Shown here: positions 34,981-44,126 of the stretch, piece after piece
Position numbering within the stretch: the first letter of the stretch is position 1
Layout: every line of letters begins with the position of its first letter
NCBI RefSeq assembly: GCF_021789175.1
Contig: NZ_CP084560.1
Coordinates: 2,666,001 to 2,730,000, forward strand
DNA: 64,000 bases
Reading direction: 5' to 3'
From: Arthrobacter sp. FW306-2-2C-D06B
GTDB taxonomy: Bacteria; Actinomycetota; Actinomycetes; Actinomycetales; Micrococcaceae
Notes under the pieces: generated by a model
Told to the model about the DNA's origin: nothing
Database searches by the model: none
Seen by the model: only the letters and a program-made list of their open reading frames with translations
Translations under genes and position numbers: made by a program

Positions 34981-35871
34981 ATGCGTGAATTCGTGGTTCT
35001 CGGTACCGCCTCCCAGGTCCCGACAAGGACCCGCAACCACAACGGATACGTGCTTCATTGGGATGGCGAGGGCCTGCTCTTCGATCCTGGAGAAGGCACC
35101 CAGCGGCAGATGATCCAAGCCGGCGTCTCGGCCAGCCAGATCACGCGTATCTGTATTACCCACGTCCACGGCGACCACTGTTTCGGGCTGCCGGGCGTGC
35201 TCTCGCGCATGGCGCTGGACCGGGTGGAGCATGCAATCCATTTGCACTATCCCGCATCCGGCGAGGACATGATCCGCGCCCTCGTGGCTGTCGCGTCGCC
35301 AGGCATCGACCTTCGGCTTCATCCGCACGGCGCCCCCGGTCCTATCGCCGCAGGACTGGAGGTGCGCCCGCTGCTCCATCGAATCGAGACATACGGCTAC
35401 AGGGTTGTCGAGCCCGAAGGCCGCAGCCTTCTGCCTGAGCGGCTTGCGGCAGCCGGGATTACAGGATCGGATATCAGCCTCCTGCAGCGGGACGGGAGCC
35501 TGGGCGGCGTGCGCTTGGAAGACGTGAGCGTGCCGAGGCCCGCTCAGAGCTTCGCCTTCGTCATGGACACGGCACCATGTGACGGTGCCGGGGAACTCGC
35601 CGAGAGTGTGGACCTTCTCGTGGCCGAGTCCACTTTCAGCGACGACGACGGCGCCCTGGCCGCGCAGTACCGCCACCTCACCGCCGGGCAGGCAGGTGAG
35701 CTGGCTGCCGCCGCCGAAGCGGGCATGCTCATCCTTACGCATTTCTCCTCGCGCTATCCCGACGTCGGACAGCTCGCGGAGCAAGCGCGGGCGCGGTCAG
35801 GCGCGGCTGCCGTCATGGCCGCGAACGACCTGGACCGGGTTCCCTTCCCCAAGCGCCAGCGGTGGTTGTAG
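34981..35871 (+). CDS. rnz: ribonuclease Z-like metallo-beta-lactamase protein
   Basis: A 296-residue MBL-fold protein. The zinc motif HVHGDH is at 61-66 and is followed by CFGLPG, as in RNase Z. Later are FAFVMDTAPCDG with Asp and LTHFSSRYPD with His, completing the metal ligands. The N-terminal FDPGEGTQRQM is also family-typical. RNase Z trims tRNA 3' ends. It is divergent from the dienelactone hydrolase with 105 bp between starts. Confidence 0.88.
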   Translation: MREFVVLGTASQVPTRTRNHNGYVLHWDGEGLLFDPGEGTQRQMIQAGVSASQITRICITHVHGDHCFGLPGVLSRMALDRVEHAIHLHYPASGEDMIRALVAVASPGIDLRLHPHGAPGPIAAGLEVRPLLHRIETYGYRVVEPEGRSLLPERLAAAGITGSDISLLQRDGSLGGVRLEDVSVPRPAQSFAFVMDTAPCDGAGELAESVDLLVAESTFSDDDGALAAQYRHLTAGQAGELAAAAEAGMLILTHFSSRYPDVGQLAEQARARSGAAAVMAANDLDRVPFPKRQRWL

Positions 35872-36011
35872 GGGACTCGAAGTATCTGGCAATTTTGTGA
35901 TGCTTTCGGGTAGGTTCCCGGATACTCTGTCCGTGGGGAGGGCCACGCCGGCACACCCACGCGTCCGCCGATGTGGGCGGGCTTGTCATCTATTCAGCTC
36001 TGGGGGCCGAA

Positions 36012-38795
36012 ATGACAAACGAAATGCGGCCGCTGGATCACGTCGGCTCTTTCAGGGGCCTGTCTTTTAGCGGACTGGTCGAGGCCGTGCCGGATGCTTT
36101 GCTCGTGATCGACGCGGACGGTCAGATCACGTTCGGCAATGCCTATTCAGAGCAGCTCTTCGGTTATTCGCGTAGCGAACTGCTGGGCAAGCACTATGAG
36201 ATGCTGCTTCCGGCGCGGTTCAAGGGCCAGGGTGGCGCCATCCGGGATCTCTTTGACCGCGATCCCGGGGTACGCAGGGCCGGGACTGACCTGAAACTGT
36301 TCGGCCGCCACCGTGACAGCACAGAGTTCCCTATTGAGGTCAGCTTCGCTTCCCTAGGCGACCCCCCGGGCATGCAACTCGTCGCCTCCATCCGGGAAGT
36401 AAGTGACCGCGTCCGCGTCGACGCCGAACTCCGCGATGCCCTCTCCCTTCTCAGTGCCACCCTTGAGTCCACGGCCGACGGCATTCTGGTCGTCGCGGCG
36501 GACGGGACTATCGCGGGGGCGAATGAGCGCTTTGCCGAGCTGTGGGGCATCCCCGCGGATCTCTTGGAGTCCCACGACGATGGCCGGCTGTTGGCTTTCG
36601 TCCTCGACCAGCTCACGGATCCCGCTGGCTTCATAGGCAAGGTCCAGGAACTGTACGCCGATCCGGGGGCGGAGAGCCTGGACATGTTGGAATTCCGTGA
36701 CGGACGGACGTTTGAGCGGTACTCCCGGCCCCAAAAAGTCGGGGATGAGATCGTGGGACGGGTCTGGAGTTTCCGTGACGTCACTTCCCGTCAGCGCGCT
36801 CAGGACCAGGCGCGGGAGGCGCTCGCCCAAGTGGAGGGCCTGGCCGCCATCGTTGAGTCCTCGGCTGACGCGATCATCGGCATGACCCCCGAGGGCGTCA
36901 TCACTAGCTGGAACCCGGGTGCGGAGAAGCTGTACGGATACGCCGCCGCCGAAGCGACCGGGCAGAACGTCCGGATTCTCATTCCGGACTACCTCCGGCC
37001 CGAGGACGAGGTGCTGGCCGCGGTCCAGAATGGCGGACCGGCCCGTAGCTTCGAGACAGACCGGATGCGTAAGGATGGCTCCATCGTGCCCGTGTCCCTG
37101 ACGGTCTCCCCGATCCGCGGCAAACACGGCGTTATTGGACTTGCGACCATCGGGCAGGACATTACCGCCCGGCGTGCCACAGAAGCGGAACTGTTGGCTG
37201 CCCGGGAGGAGGCCCTGGAATCGAGCAGGTTGAAGTCGGAGTTCCTCGCGACGATGAGCCATGAGATCCGCACCCCCATGAACGGCGTCATCGGCTTGAC
37301 AGCGCTCTTGTTGGACACGCCGCTGGATGAAACGCAACGCAAATACGCCGAAGGGGTTCAGACCGCCGCCGGAGCTTTGTTGACCCTGATTAACGACATC
37401 CTGGATTTCTCGAAGTTGGAGGCGGGGAAAATCGACCTGGACATCACGTCCTTCGATCCGCAATACCTGATGGAGGAAGTCGCCTCGCTCTTGGCCGAAG
37501 CAGCCCAGGGCAAGGGCCTGGAACTCATCGCGTACTGCCACCCCGATGTTCCCGCACAGCTGGCCGGTGATGCCGGCCGGATCCGGCAGATCCTGTTGAA
37601 CCTGGCTTCGAACGCCGTAAAGTTCACCGCGTCCGGTGAAGTCGCCATCCGGGTGAACGTCGCGGACCAGGACGCAAGAACCGCGCTAGTGCGATTCGAA
37701 GTCAGCGATACCGGTATTGGCATCCATGCTGCGGATCATTTGCGCTTGTTCGATTCGTTTTCCCAAGCAGACGCCTCCACCACGCGTCGGTACGGTGGAA
37801 CCGGTCTGGGCTTGGCCATCTGCCGGCGCCTGACGCAAGTAATGGGCGGCGACATTGGTGTAACCAGTGCCCCTGGCGAGGGAAGCACGTTCTGGTTCTC
37901 TCTGCGATTGCCGCTGGCCAAGGAATCCGGGCGGGTTCCCGACCGCACGGTCCCGAGCCTATTGGCGGGTCTGCGCGTGTTGGTGGTCGACGATAATGCC
38001 ACCAACAGGTTCGTGTTGGAATCGCAGTTGAACACGTGGGGGCTGCGGCCGGACGCGGTAGCGGACGCGCGCACGGCCCTCGACCGCTCACGGACGGCAG
38101 CCTCCGCAGGGAAACCCTTCGACATTGCGGTGCTCGACATGTGCATGCCGGACATGGACGGCCTTGAACTTGCCCACGAGTTCTCGAGGGACCCCGCCCT
38201 GCGGGGCATCCCGCTCATGATGCTGACGTCCGCGTCCCAGGTATCCAAGACCGATATGGCTGATGCGGGAATCAGCGAATGGCTCACGAAACCTGTACGT
38301 GGCTCAGAACTCTACGACCGCCTGATGCGGCTGGTGGCTGGCAAGCCGGCGACCGACGCGGTGTCCGCACGTGCACTGCCCCTGAGGCTGGACAGGCCTT
38401 CCAAAGGAAGGATCCTTGTCGTGGAGGACAACGCGGTGAACCAGCTCGTCGCCCGTGAAATGGTTGCCAAACTGGGCTACGAAGCCGAGGTGGCCGCCGA
38501 TGGCGCAGAAGCTGTCTCCGCCATCGGCGCCCGCTCCTATGCGGCTGTGCTCATGGATTGCCACATGCCCGTCATGGACGGCTTCGAGGCCACCAGAAGC
38601 ATTCGCGCCAGGGAAAACGGCGGCGTCCGCTTGCCCATCATCGCCATGACCGCCGGAGCCCAGGACGAAGACCGCGAGCGCTGCATCGCAGCCGGGATGG
38701 ATGATTACCTCAGCAAACCGGTCGATCTGGCTGCGCTGGATGAAGCCTTGAATCGGTGGATTGCCCGCGGTGGCCCTTCATCCGCCATTGGATGA
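36012..38795 (+). CDS. hybrid sensor histidine kinase with three PAS-like domains and two receivers
   Basis: A 927-residue cytoplasmic protein with no clear membrane segment. Domains in order: PAS (~20-130), PAS-like (~140-255), PAS (~270-390), HisKA with [15 protein letters not shown] (His417), HATPase_c (~520-640), receiver 1 starting LVVDDNATN with acceptor in [11 protein letters not shown] (~709), and receiver 2 starting [10 protein letters not shown] with acceptor in [11 protein letters not shown] (~849). The start is the ATG at 36012; a GTG at 35973 is in frame. There is no separate response regulator beside it, and no HPt domain is visible. PAS domains imply a soluble signal such as redox or a small ligand. 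Confidence 0.92.
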   Translation: MTNEMRPLDHVGSFRGLSFSGLVEAVPDALLVIDADGQITFGNAYSEQLFGYSRSELLGKHYEMLLPARFKGQGGAIRDLFDRDPGVRRAGTDLKLFGRHRDSTEFPIEVSFASLGDPPGMQLVASIREVSDRVRVDAELRDALSLLSATLESTADGILVVAADGTIAGANERFAELWGIPADLLESHDDGRLLAFVLDQLTDPAGFIGKVQELYADPGAESLDMLEFRDGRTFERYSRPQKVGDEIVGRVWSFRDVTSRQRAQDQAREALAQVEGLAAIVESSADAIIGMTPEGVITSWNPGAEKLYGYAAAEATGQNVRILIPDYLRPEDEVLAAVQNGGPARSFETDRMRKDGSIVPVSLTVSPIRGKHGVIGLATIGQDITARRATEAELLAAREEALESSRLKSEFLATMSHEIRTPMNGVIGLTALLLDTPLDETQRKYAEGVQTAAGALLTLINDILDFSKLEAGKIDLDITSFDPQYLMEEVASLLAEAAQGKGLELIAYCHPDVPAQLAGDAGRIRQILLNLASNAVKFTASGEVAIRVNVADQDARTALVRFEVSDTGIGIHAADHLRLFDSFSQADASTTRRYGGTGLGLAICRRLTQVMGGDIGVTSAPGEGSTFWFSLRLPLAKESGRVPDRTVPSLLAGLRVLVVDDNATNRFVLESQLNTWGLRPDAVADARTALDRSRTAASAGKPFDIAVLDMCMPDMDGLELAHEFSRDPALRGIPLMMLTSASQVSKTDMADAGISEWLTKPVRGSELYDRLMRLVAGKPATDAVSARALPLRLDRPSKGRILVVEDNAVNQLVAREMVAKLGYEAEVAADGAEAVSAIGARSYAAVLMDCHMPVMDGFEATRSIRARENGGVRLPIIAMTAGAQDEDRERCIAAGMDDYLSKPVDLAALDEALNRWIARGGPSSAIG

Positions 38796-39202
38796 TGCGC
38801 TGCTTACGTAGGGTTCTCAGCGTGTTTGGCCGTCCGTGTTTGGAAAACGAGTAGGCGGCACTCGTGCCTCAGGGCCGGGAAAGATGTTGAATTAACACAG
38901 GAATACATCCGCGGCTTGAGACAGACCAGCCGGCCCTCCGGGACCGGCGTTGAACGGGGCCGACGGCGGGAGGGCCCCTGGAGCCCGGGGCTCGGGGCTC
39001 TCTACCCCAGACGCCGCCGGCCCCCCCCCGGGGTTGCCCAAAGGAACCCTCCCTCGCCGCATCGGGTTTGTGCGCCGTCTGTTCTTTTCCGCGCCTGCCG
39101 GAGCACAATTGAGAAATGTTGGACCGTGGGCGGTGCGGCATGTCAACTCCGTTACACTGTCCGGGCCCTCCTTTCATCAGCCTGTTGTGAAAGGACTCCG
39201 AG
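38796..39202. other. 407-bp intergenic region, no gene supported
   Basis: It is GC-rich, with G- and C-runs including nine C's at about 39020-39030 and GGGAGGG near 38968. ORFs crossing it are rich in Arg, Pro and Ser and look non-coding. A small GCCGG/CCGGC palindrome near 38930 may end transcription of the kinase gene. AAAGGA precedes the next ATG. Confidence 0.5.
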
Positions 39203-40195
39203 ATGTTCCAGCCAAGCAAACGACTAACAGCGTTGTGTTCCGCACTCGTGCTGTTTCTGGGAATACCTGCGGTGGCGTCGTGTTCCGGGCCAAGCGGTAC
39301 GCCTTCCCCGGCGACGTCCAGCGGGACGGCGACAGGGCCGACGTCGGGATCCGCCTCGCCGACGGCGACCTCTACAGTGACGTCGGACGCCGCAGAGTTC
39401 TGCGGGGCAGGGTCCGCCATCCACTATGACCGCTCCTCCTTCCAGCCGACGCCCAGGATTGACAACAAGTGGTTTCCGCTGAAGCCCGGCATGCAGTACA
39501 CGACGAAGGGCACGGTGAAGAGTGCCGATGGCACCTCGGAGCGCACTGTGGTCCACTCCGTGACTGGACTGACAAAGGTAATAGACGGCGTGAAGACCCT
39601 CGTGATGTGGGACCGGGACTACTTCGACGGGCAGCTCGTGGAATCCGAACTGGCTTTCTTCGCCCAGACGGAAAAGGGCGCGGTCTGGCTCTTCGGGGAG
39701 TATCCGGAAGAGTACGAGAACGGCACTTTCACCGGCGCCCCCCGCACTTTCATTAGTGGCATTTCCAAGGCCCAGGCAGGGATCGCCATGCAGGATCAGC
39801 CGGTGACCGGTACCCCGGGGTACGTCCAGGCCCACGCACCCGACGTGGGCTTCCTGGATTGTGGAACCGTATTCAAGCAGAACGAGCGGGTATGCGTCCC
39901 CGCCGCGTGCTATGACGGAGTGTTGGTCGTTGATGAATACAACCCGCTGGAACCGTCTGTGGGCCACCAGCAAAAGCTCTATTCAGCGGGCACGGGGCTA
40001 GTGAAAGTGACAGCGGTTGGGGGTGTGGACCAGGAGTCGTTGGACCTCGTCAAAGCGGAGGCCCTCGGAGACTCCGCGCTGAGTGAGATCAATCGGCAGG
40101 CACTGGAATTGGACGGGCACGCCTACCAGGTCAGTGCAAGTGTTTACGGCACCACGCCCCACGCCGAGGTTGCGGCCCCGAGCTCCGGCGGCTAG
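39203..40195 (+). CDS. secreted lipoprotein of unknown function
   Basis: A 330-residue protein. The signal peptide ends in the lipobox VASC at about residue 27, followed by a long Ser/Thr/Gly/Pro linker. The globular part has RIDNKWFPLKPGMQYTTKG, a strand-rich centre (VMWDRDYFDGQLVESELAFF) and the pair LDCGTVFKQNERVCVPAAC. AAAGGA lies 8 bp before the ATG. I do not recognise a named function. It is separated from the RND operon by 274 bp, and co-function is not shown. Confidence 0.75.
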   Translation: MFQPSKRLTALCSALVLFLGIPAVASCSGPSGTPSPATSSGTATGPTSGSASPTATSTVTSDAAEFCGAGSAIHYDRSSFQPTPRIDNKWFPLKPGMQYTTKGTVKSADGTSERTVVHSVTGLTKVIDGVKTLVMWDRDYFDGQLVESELAFFAQTEKGAVWLFGEYPEEYENGTFTGAPRTFISGISKAQAGIAMQDQPVTGTPGYVQAHAPDVGFLDCGTVFKQNERVCVPAACYDGVLVVDEYNPLEPSVGHQQKLYSAGTGLVKVTAVGGVDQESLDLVKAEALGDSALSEINRQALELDGHAYQVSASVYGTTPHAEVAAPSSGG

Positions 40196-40469
40196 GGCAA
40201 ATACCACCATCACTCGCGAAAAGGCAGTAAATTCCCTGTCATTATCCTGAGAATCCTTGCGGTGAGCGTTGACCCGGGGTTTGCCGGAGGCTCATTATTG
40301 ACGTACACGTCTGGGGGCGCTTTGGCACTGTTCCAGGGAGCGGCGTGGTGGACAGGTACCGGGGATCTAACGCTTTCATCAGGCACTCATCGGACATCGA
40401 TTCTGGAGTGTCTCCTCCCCCCTACGGCTTCTCTACCGTCACACCCCAAGAACCGGGTGAGCTGCCGTG

Positions 40470-43400
40470 ATGGGCACGATCCTCAAGTTGGTACTCCAGT
40501 TCCGGTTTCTGGTCCTTGCATTGGCAGTGGGGATCCTGGGTTTCGGCTTCACGAGCCTGCCGGGCACGGCAGTGGATGCCTTCCCGGAATTCGCCCCTCC
40601 ACAGGTTGAAATCCAGACTGAGGCCCTGGGGCTCTCCGCCGCGGAAGTTGAACAGCTGATCACTTCCCCCATGGAGGCAGACCTGTTGAACGGTGTGGCG
40701 TGGGTGGAAGCCATTCATTCCAGATCCGTCCCTGGCCTGTCATCGATCCAGATGGTATTCAAGCCGGGGACCGACCTTTTTCGGGCCCGCCAGCTGGTGT
40801 CTGAGCGTCTGACCCAGGCACGAGCGTTGCCGAACGTGTCTGCCGCGCCCGTCCTGATGCAGCCGCTCTCATCGACGAGCCGGGTCATGATGATTCGGCT
40901 GACCTCGAAAGAGATGTCGGCCATTGACATGTCTGTTCTGGCCCGCTGGACCATGAAGCCCGGTCTTCTGGCGGTGCCCGGCGTCGCGAACGTGGCTATT
41001 TGGGGCCTCCGCGACCAGCAACTGCAGGTCCTGGTCGATCCTGGCGAACTTGAAGCCAAGGGCGTGACGCTGGACGAGGTCATCACTACCACCGGCAACG
41101 CCGTGTGGGTGTCGCCCTTGAGTTACCTTGAGGCGTCCACACCCGGCACCGGCGGCTTTCTGGAGACCGGCCACCAGCGGCTCGGAGTTCAGCACGTCCT
41201 GCCGATCACCACGCCTGAGGATCTGGGCCAAATCAGCCTGGAGGGGCCGGCCGGAAAGCTGGTGCTAGGCGATGTCGCCCACGTCGTGATGGATCACCAG
41301 CCGCTGATCGGGGATGCCCTTTCCGGCAAGGACGCCGAATTGCTCCTCGTCATCGAGAAGTTCCCGGGGACGAACACGATGGACGTGACCCGGGGCATCG
41401 ATGATGCGCTCCATGCCCTCCAGCCAGGGTTGTCAGGAGTCACGATCGATACCACCGTCTATCGACAGGCGGCGTTCATCCAGGAAGAGGTCGGCACGCT
41501 TGGTGTCGCACTGCTTGTCTCGCTGCTGCTGATAGTCACGATGTTTGGCGGGTTGTTCCGTTCCTGGCGCGCTGCGGTCATCATCCTGGTCACGATTCCG
41601 GTCTCACTGACGGCGGCGGCCTCGGTGCTGTATCTGAGGGGCACCGGGATGAACATCATGGTCCTGGCGGGCATGATCCTGGCCTTGGCCGTCATCGTCG
41701 GAGACGTCGCCGAAGACCTCAATGGCGCAGCCCGCGCTGGCCGCGCTGGCAGGACCGGCGTCGGATCCGGCGTCGGGGAATCGAGCGGCACCTTGGTGAC
41801 CGGGTCCCTGCGGGCAGTTCGAACGCCGATTCTCTACTCCCTGCTGATCATGGCGTTGTCTGTGCTACCCGTGTTCTTTGTCCAGGGTGAGGACGGAGCG
41901 CTCTTCGGCCCGCTGCTCGTTTCCTACCTGCTCACCCTGGCTGTCGCGATGATCGTGGCGCTGACTGTCACCGCCGCGCTGGTCTTCGTCCTGCCCGTCA
42001 GCCGGACCACCGCAAGGGAAGGACGCACCCTGAGCCGGGTCCACAGCGGATATGGCCGCACCCTGGGCCGGGTCCACAGTCGATACGGCCGTGCGCTGTC
42101 CCGGTTAGCCGGAAAGGGCCGGTGGGTATTCGCCGGCGCCGCGGTCATCGCCCTCGCCGGACTTGCACTCGCGCCCCAGCTGGCCACCGGCCAGCCGACG
42201 GTGCCCGTCCTGCCGGACAGGACCCTCGTGGTGCAGTGGAGCGCGATCGCCGGCACATCAGACCAGGAAATGAGCCGGATCAGTGATGCAGCCGCCCAAG
42301 AGCTCCGCGGACTTCCGGGTGTGGCCAATGTAGGTGGACACGTCGGGCGGGCCATCACCTCGGACCAGGTGGGTGACATCAGCGCCGGAGAGCTCTGGGT
42401 GACAGTTTCCGCCGAGGCCTCCTACCGCGATACGGCGGCGGCCGTCCAGCAAGTGGTAAGTGGGTACCCCGGGTTGACCAGCAAAGTATCCACGTACCCG
42501 CAGCAGAAGATCGACCAAATTCATCAGGCCGCCGACCCCGGATTCACCGTCCGGGTTTACGGCCTGGATATGGCCACGCTCCGCCAGAAGGCAGAGGAAG
42601 TGCGGCGGATACTGGCCCGGACCAGCGGCGTCGTCAATCTCCATGTCGACGCGCCTGCCCAACAGCCAATCGTGGAGGTCCAGGTTGACCTGGCGGCGGC
42701 CCAGAAGGCGGGTGTCATCCCCGGCGACGTCAGGCGCGCGGCCGCTGCCCTGCTGCAGGGGATTGAAGTCGGCAACATCTACCAGCAACAAAAAGTCTTC
42801 TCGGTGATCGTCAAAGGAACGCCGTCCACCAGGAACAGCCTTACCAGCGTCCGCGAGCTGCTGATCGACACCCCCGGCGGCGGGCATGTACGCCTCGGCG
42901 ACGTTGCCCAGGTCAACATGGTCGGGAACGAGGCGGTCATCCTGCACGATGACACCTCGCGCAGGATCGATGTGACGGCTGAAATTCAGGGGCGCGCGCT
43001 CGACGACGTGCAGCAGGACATCGAGAAGGGCCTCCAGCAGCTGCAGTTCCCGCTCTCCTACCATGCGGAAATCCTCACCCAGTACGCAGAGCAGCAGAAT
43101 AGCGCCCGGTGGCTGTGGCTGCTGGCGGCGGTCGCTGCGGCCGGAATCCTGGTGCTTCTCCAGACGGCGCTCGGGAGCTGGCGGCTAGGTGCGACCGTGT
43201 TCGTGGGCCTGATTGCGGCACTTTCGGGCGGGGTGCTCGCCGTCCAAATGACGGGCGGAATCAACTCCTTGATCTCGCTTCCTGCTTTCTCTGCCGTCCT
43301 GGGCATCGCCGTGCGTGGTTCCATTCTGCTGATACGGAACGCCCGAAGCCCGGGGTCCGACGACAGCGCGGCCTATGGACCCGCGCTCGTGATCCGAAGC

Positions 43401-43664
43401 GCCCGGAATCGGTTGATGCCCGTGCTGATGTCGGCCCTGATGACGGCTCTTTCCCTGCTGCCGCTCGTGCTCATCGGTGGCGTGGTCGGAAAGGAAATCG
43501 TCCAACCGCTCGCCGTCATCATCTGGGGCGGGATGCTCACCACGACTCTTTTCCTGCTATTTGTCTTGCCCGCGATGTTGCTTCGATTCGGACGGGGACG
43601 GGCGCCCAGGACCGCACCCCGGAACGATTCGCTGCTCCAGGCACAGAGCCAGGACGCACCATGA
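40470..43664 (+). CDS. RND-family efflux permease A (relay-divergent)
   Basis: A 1064-residue protein with the RND plan: one N-terminal helix, a large extracytoplasmic loop (FPEFAPPQVEIQTEALGLSA, MQPLSSTSRVMMI), helices 2-6, a second large loop and helices 8-12. The closest type is the HME/CusA or MdtB-like group. The start is the ATG at 40470; a GTG at 40467 directly precedes it. In helix 4 the usual Asp-Asp relay reads Gly411-Asp412, and in helix 10 Arg949-Gly950 replaces Arg/Lys-Asn. The cytoplasmic loop near residue 520 carries an 11-residue tandem duplication. Its stop overlaps the adaptor-like gene (ATGA). Confidence 0.92.
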   Translation: MGTILKLVLQFRFLVLALAVGILGFGFTSLPGTAVDAFPEFAPPQVEIQTEALGLSAAEVEQLITSPMEADLLNGVAWVEAIHSRSVPGLSSIQMVFKPGTDLFRARQLVSERLTQARALPNVSAAPVLMQPLSSTSRVMMIRLTSKEMSAIDMSVLARWTMKPGLLAVPGVANVAIWGLRDQQLQVLVDPGELEAKGVTLDEVITTTGNAVWVSPLSYLEASTPGTGGFLETGHQRLGVQHVLPITTPEDLGQISLEGPAGKLVLGDVAHVVMDHQPLIGDALSGKDAELLLVIEKFPGTNTMDVTRGIDDALHALQPGLSGVTIDTTVYRQAAFIQEEVGTLGVALLVSLLLIVTMFGGLFRSWRAAVIILVTIPVSLTAAASVLYLRGTGMNIMVLAGMILALAVIVGDVAEDLNGAARAGRAGRTGVGSGVGESSGTLVTGSLRAVRTPILYSLLIMALSVLPVFFVQGEDGALFGPLLVSYLLTLAVAMIVALTVTAALVFVLPVSRTTAREGRTLSRVHSGYGRTLGRVHSRYGRALSRLAGKGRWVFAGAAVIALAGLALAPQLATGQPTVPVLPDRTLVVQWSAIAGTSDQEMSRISDAAAQELRGLPGVANVGGHVGRAITSDQVGDISAGELWVTVSAEASYRDTAAAVQQVVSGYPGLTSKVSTYPQQKIDQIHQAADPGFTVRVYGLDMATLRQKAEEVRRILARTSGVVNLHVDAPAQQPIVEVQVDLAAAQKAGVIPGDVRRAAAALLQGIEVGNIYQQQKVFSVIVKGTPSTRNSLTSVRELLIDTPGGGHVRLGDVAQVNMVGNEAVILHDDTSRRIDVTAEIQGRALDDVQQDIEKGLQQLQFPLSYHAEILTQYAEQQNSARWLWLLAAVAAAGILVLLQTALGSWRLGATVFVGLIAALSGGVLAVQMTGGINSLISLPAFSAVLGIAVRGSILLIRNARSPGSDDSAAYGPALVIRSARNRLMPVLMSALMTALSLLPLVLIGGVVGKEIVQPLAVIIWGGMLTTTLFLLFVLPAMLLRFGRGRAPRTAPRNDSLLQAQSQDAP
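42024..42089 (+). repeat. in-frame 33-bp tandem duplication inside RND permease A
   Basis: Two 33-bp units (42024-42056 and 42057-42089) encode RTLSRVHSGYG and RTLGRVHSRYG, differing at a few bases. A related RALSRLAGKGR follows. It falls in the short cytoplasmic loop between helices 6 and 7. Permease B has one copy-equivalent there (RVLKRGYHAALSR). Confidence 0.85.
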
Positions 43665-44125
43665 AAAAGTTAGCTTCCCGACGGGGCCACATCACCAATG
43701 TCCTGGTCGCCCTGGTGGTGGCCGCGTTCCTGACGCTGTCGCTGCCGGCCTGTTCCCAGCCGCAAGCCGATGCCGTGCCTGCCGCAGACACCCCCGCCAC
43801 CCTGGAAGAAGTCCCGGGGACGGACCTGCACCGCATCACCCTGACGGAACACGCCGTCGAACGTCTTGGGCTGAAGACCGGGATGGCGGCATCGGGTCCG
43901 CAGGGGAAGCTGACCGTCCCGTACGGAGCGATCCTGTACGACAGCCAAGGCAGGACCTGGGTCTACACCAATCCGGAGCTCCGTGTGTATGTCCGCCAGG
44001 CGGTAACTGTCGAGCGAATCGCCGGCGAAGCCGCATTGCTGAGGGACGGTCCGCCGATCGGCACGGCCGTGGTCACGCTGGGGGCCGAGGAACTGTTCGG
44101 CGAGGAATTCGATACGGCCCACTGA
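43661..44125 (+). CDS. short adaptor-like lipoprotein between the RND permeases
   Basis: A 154-residue protein. The signal sequence ends in the lipobox LPAC (Cys at about 31). The globular part holds VPYGAILYDSQGRTWVYTNPELRVYVRQAVTVERI and IGTAVVTLGAEELFGEEF. This matches the C-terminal beta-barrel/membrane-proximal domain of RND adaptor (HlyD-type) proteins. The lipoyl domain and alpha-hairpin that reach TolC in Gram-negatives are absent, fitting a cell without an outer membrane. It overlaps permease A by 4 bp, and permease B starts 1 bp after its stop. Confidence 0.8.
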   Translation: MKKLASRRGHITNVLVALVVAAFLTLSLPACSQPQADAVPAADTPATLEEVPGTDLHRITLTEHAVERLGLKTGMAASGPQGKLTVPYGAILYDSQGRTWVYTNPELRVYVRQAVTVERIAGEAALLRDGPPIGTAVVTLGAEELFGEEFDTAH

Positions 44126-44126
44126 G

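Noticed and set aside
38960..39035. G-quadruplex in the intergenic G/C-run region
   Set aside because: The G-runs are unevenly spaced with a loop over 10 nt, and the complementary C-rich runs would favour hairpins.
38826..39227. 133-aa frame across the 38.8-39.2 kb gap
   Set aside because: Composition is low-complexity Arg/Pro/Ser, there is no ribosome site, and it overlaps the lipoprotein start.
40196..40469. possible riboswitch before the RND operon
   Set aside because: A GTCTGGGGGC stretch recurs in leaders at about 32372 and 40309, but I could not draw a conserved structure matching any known class.
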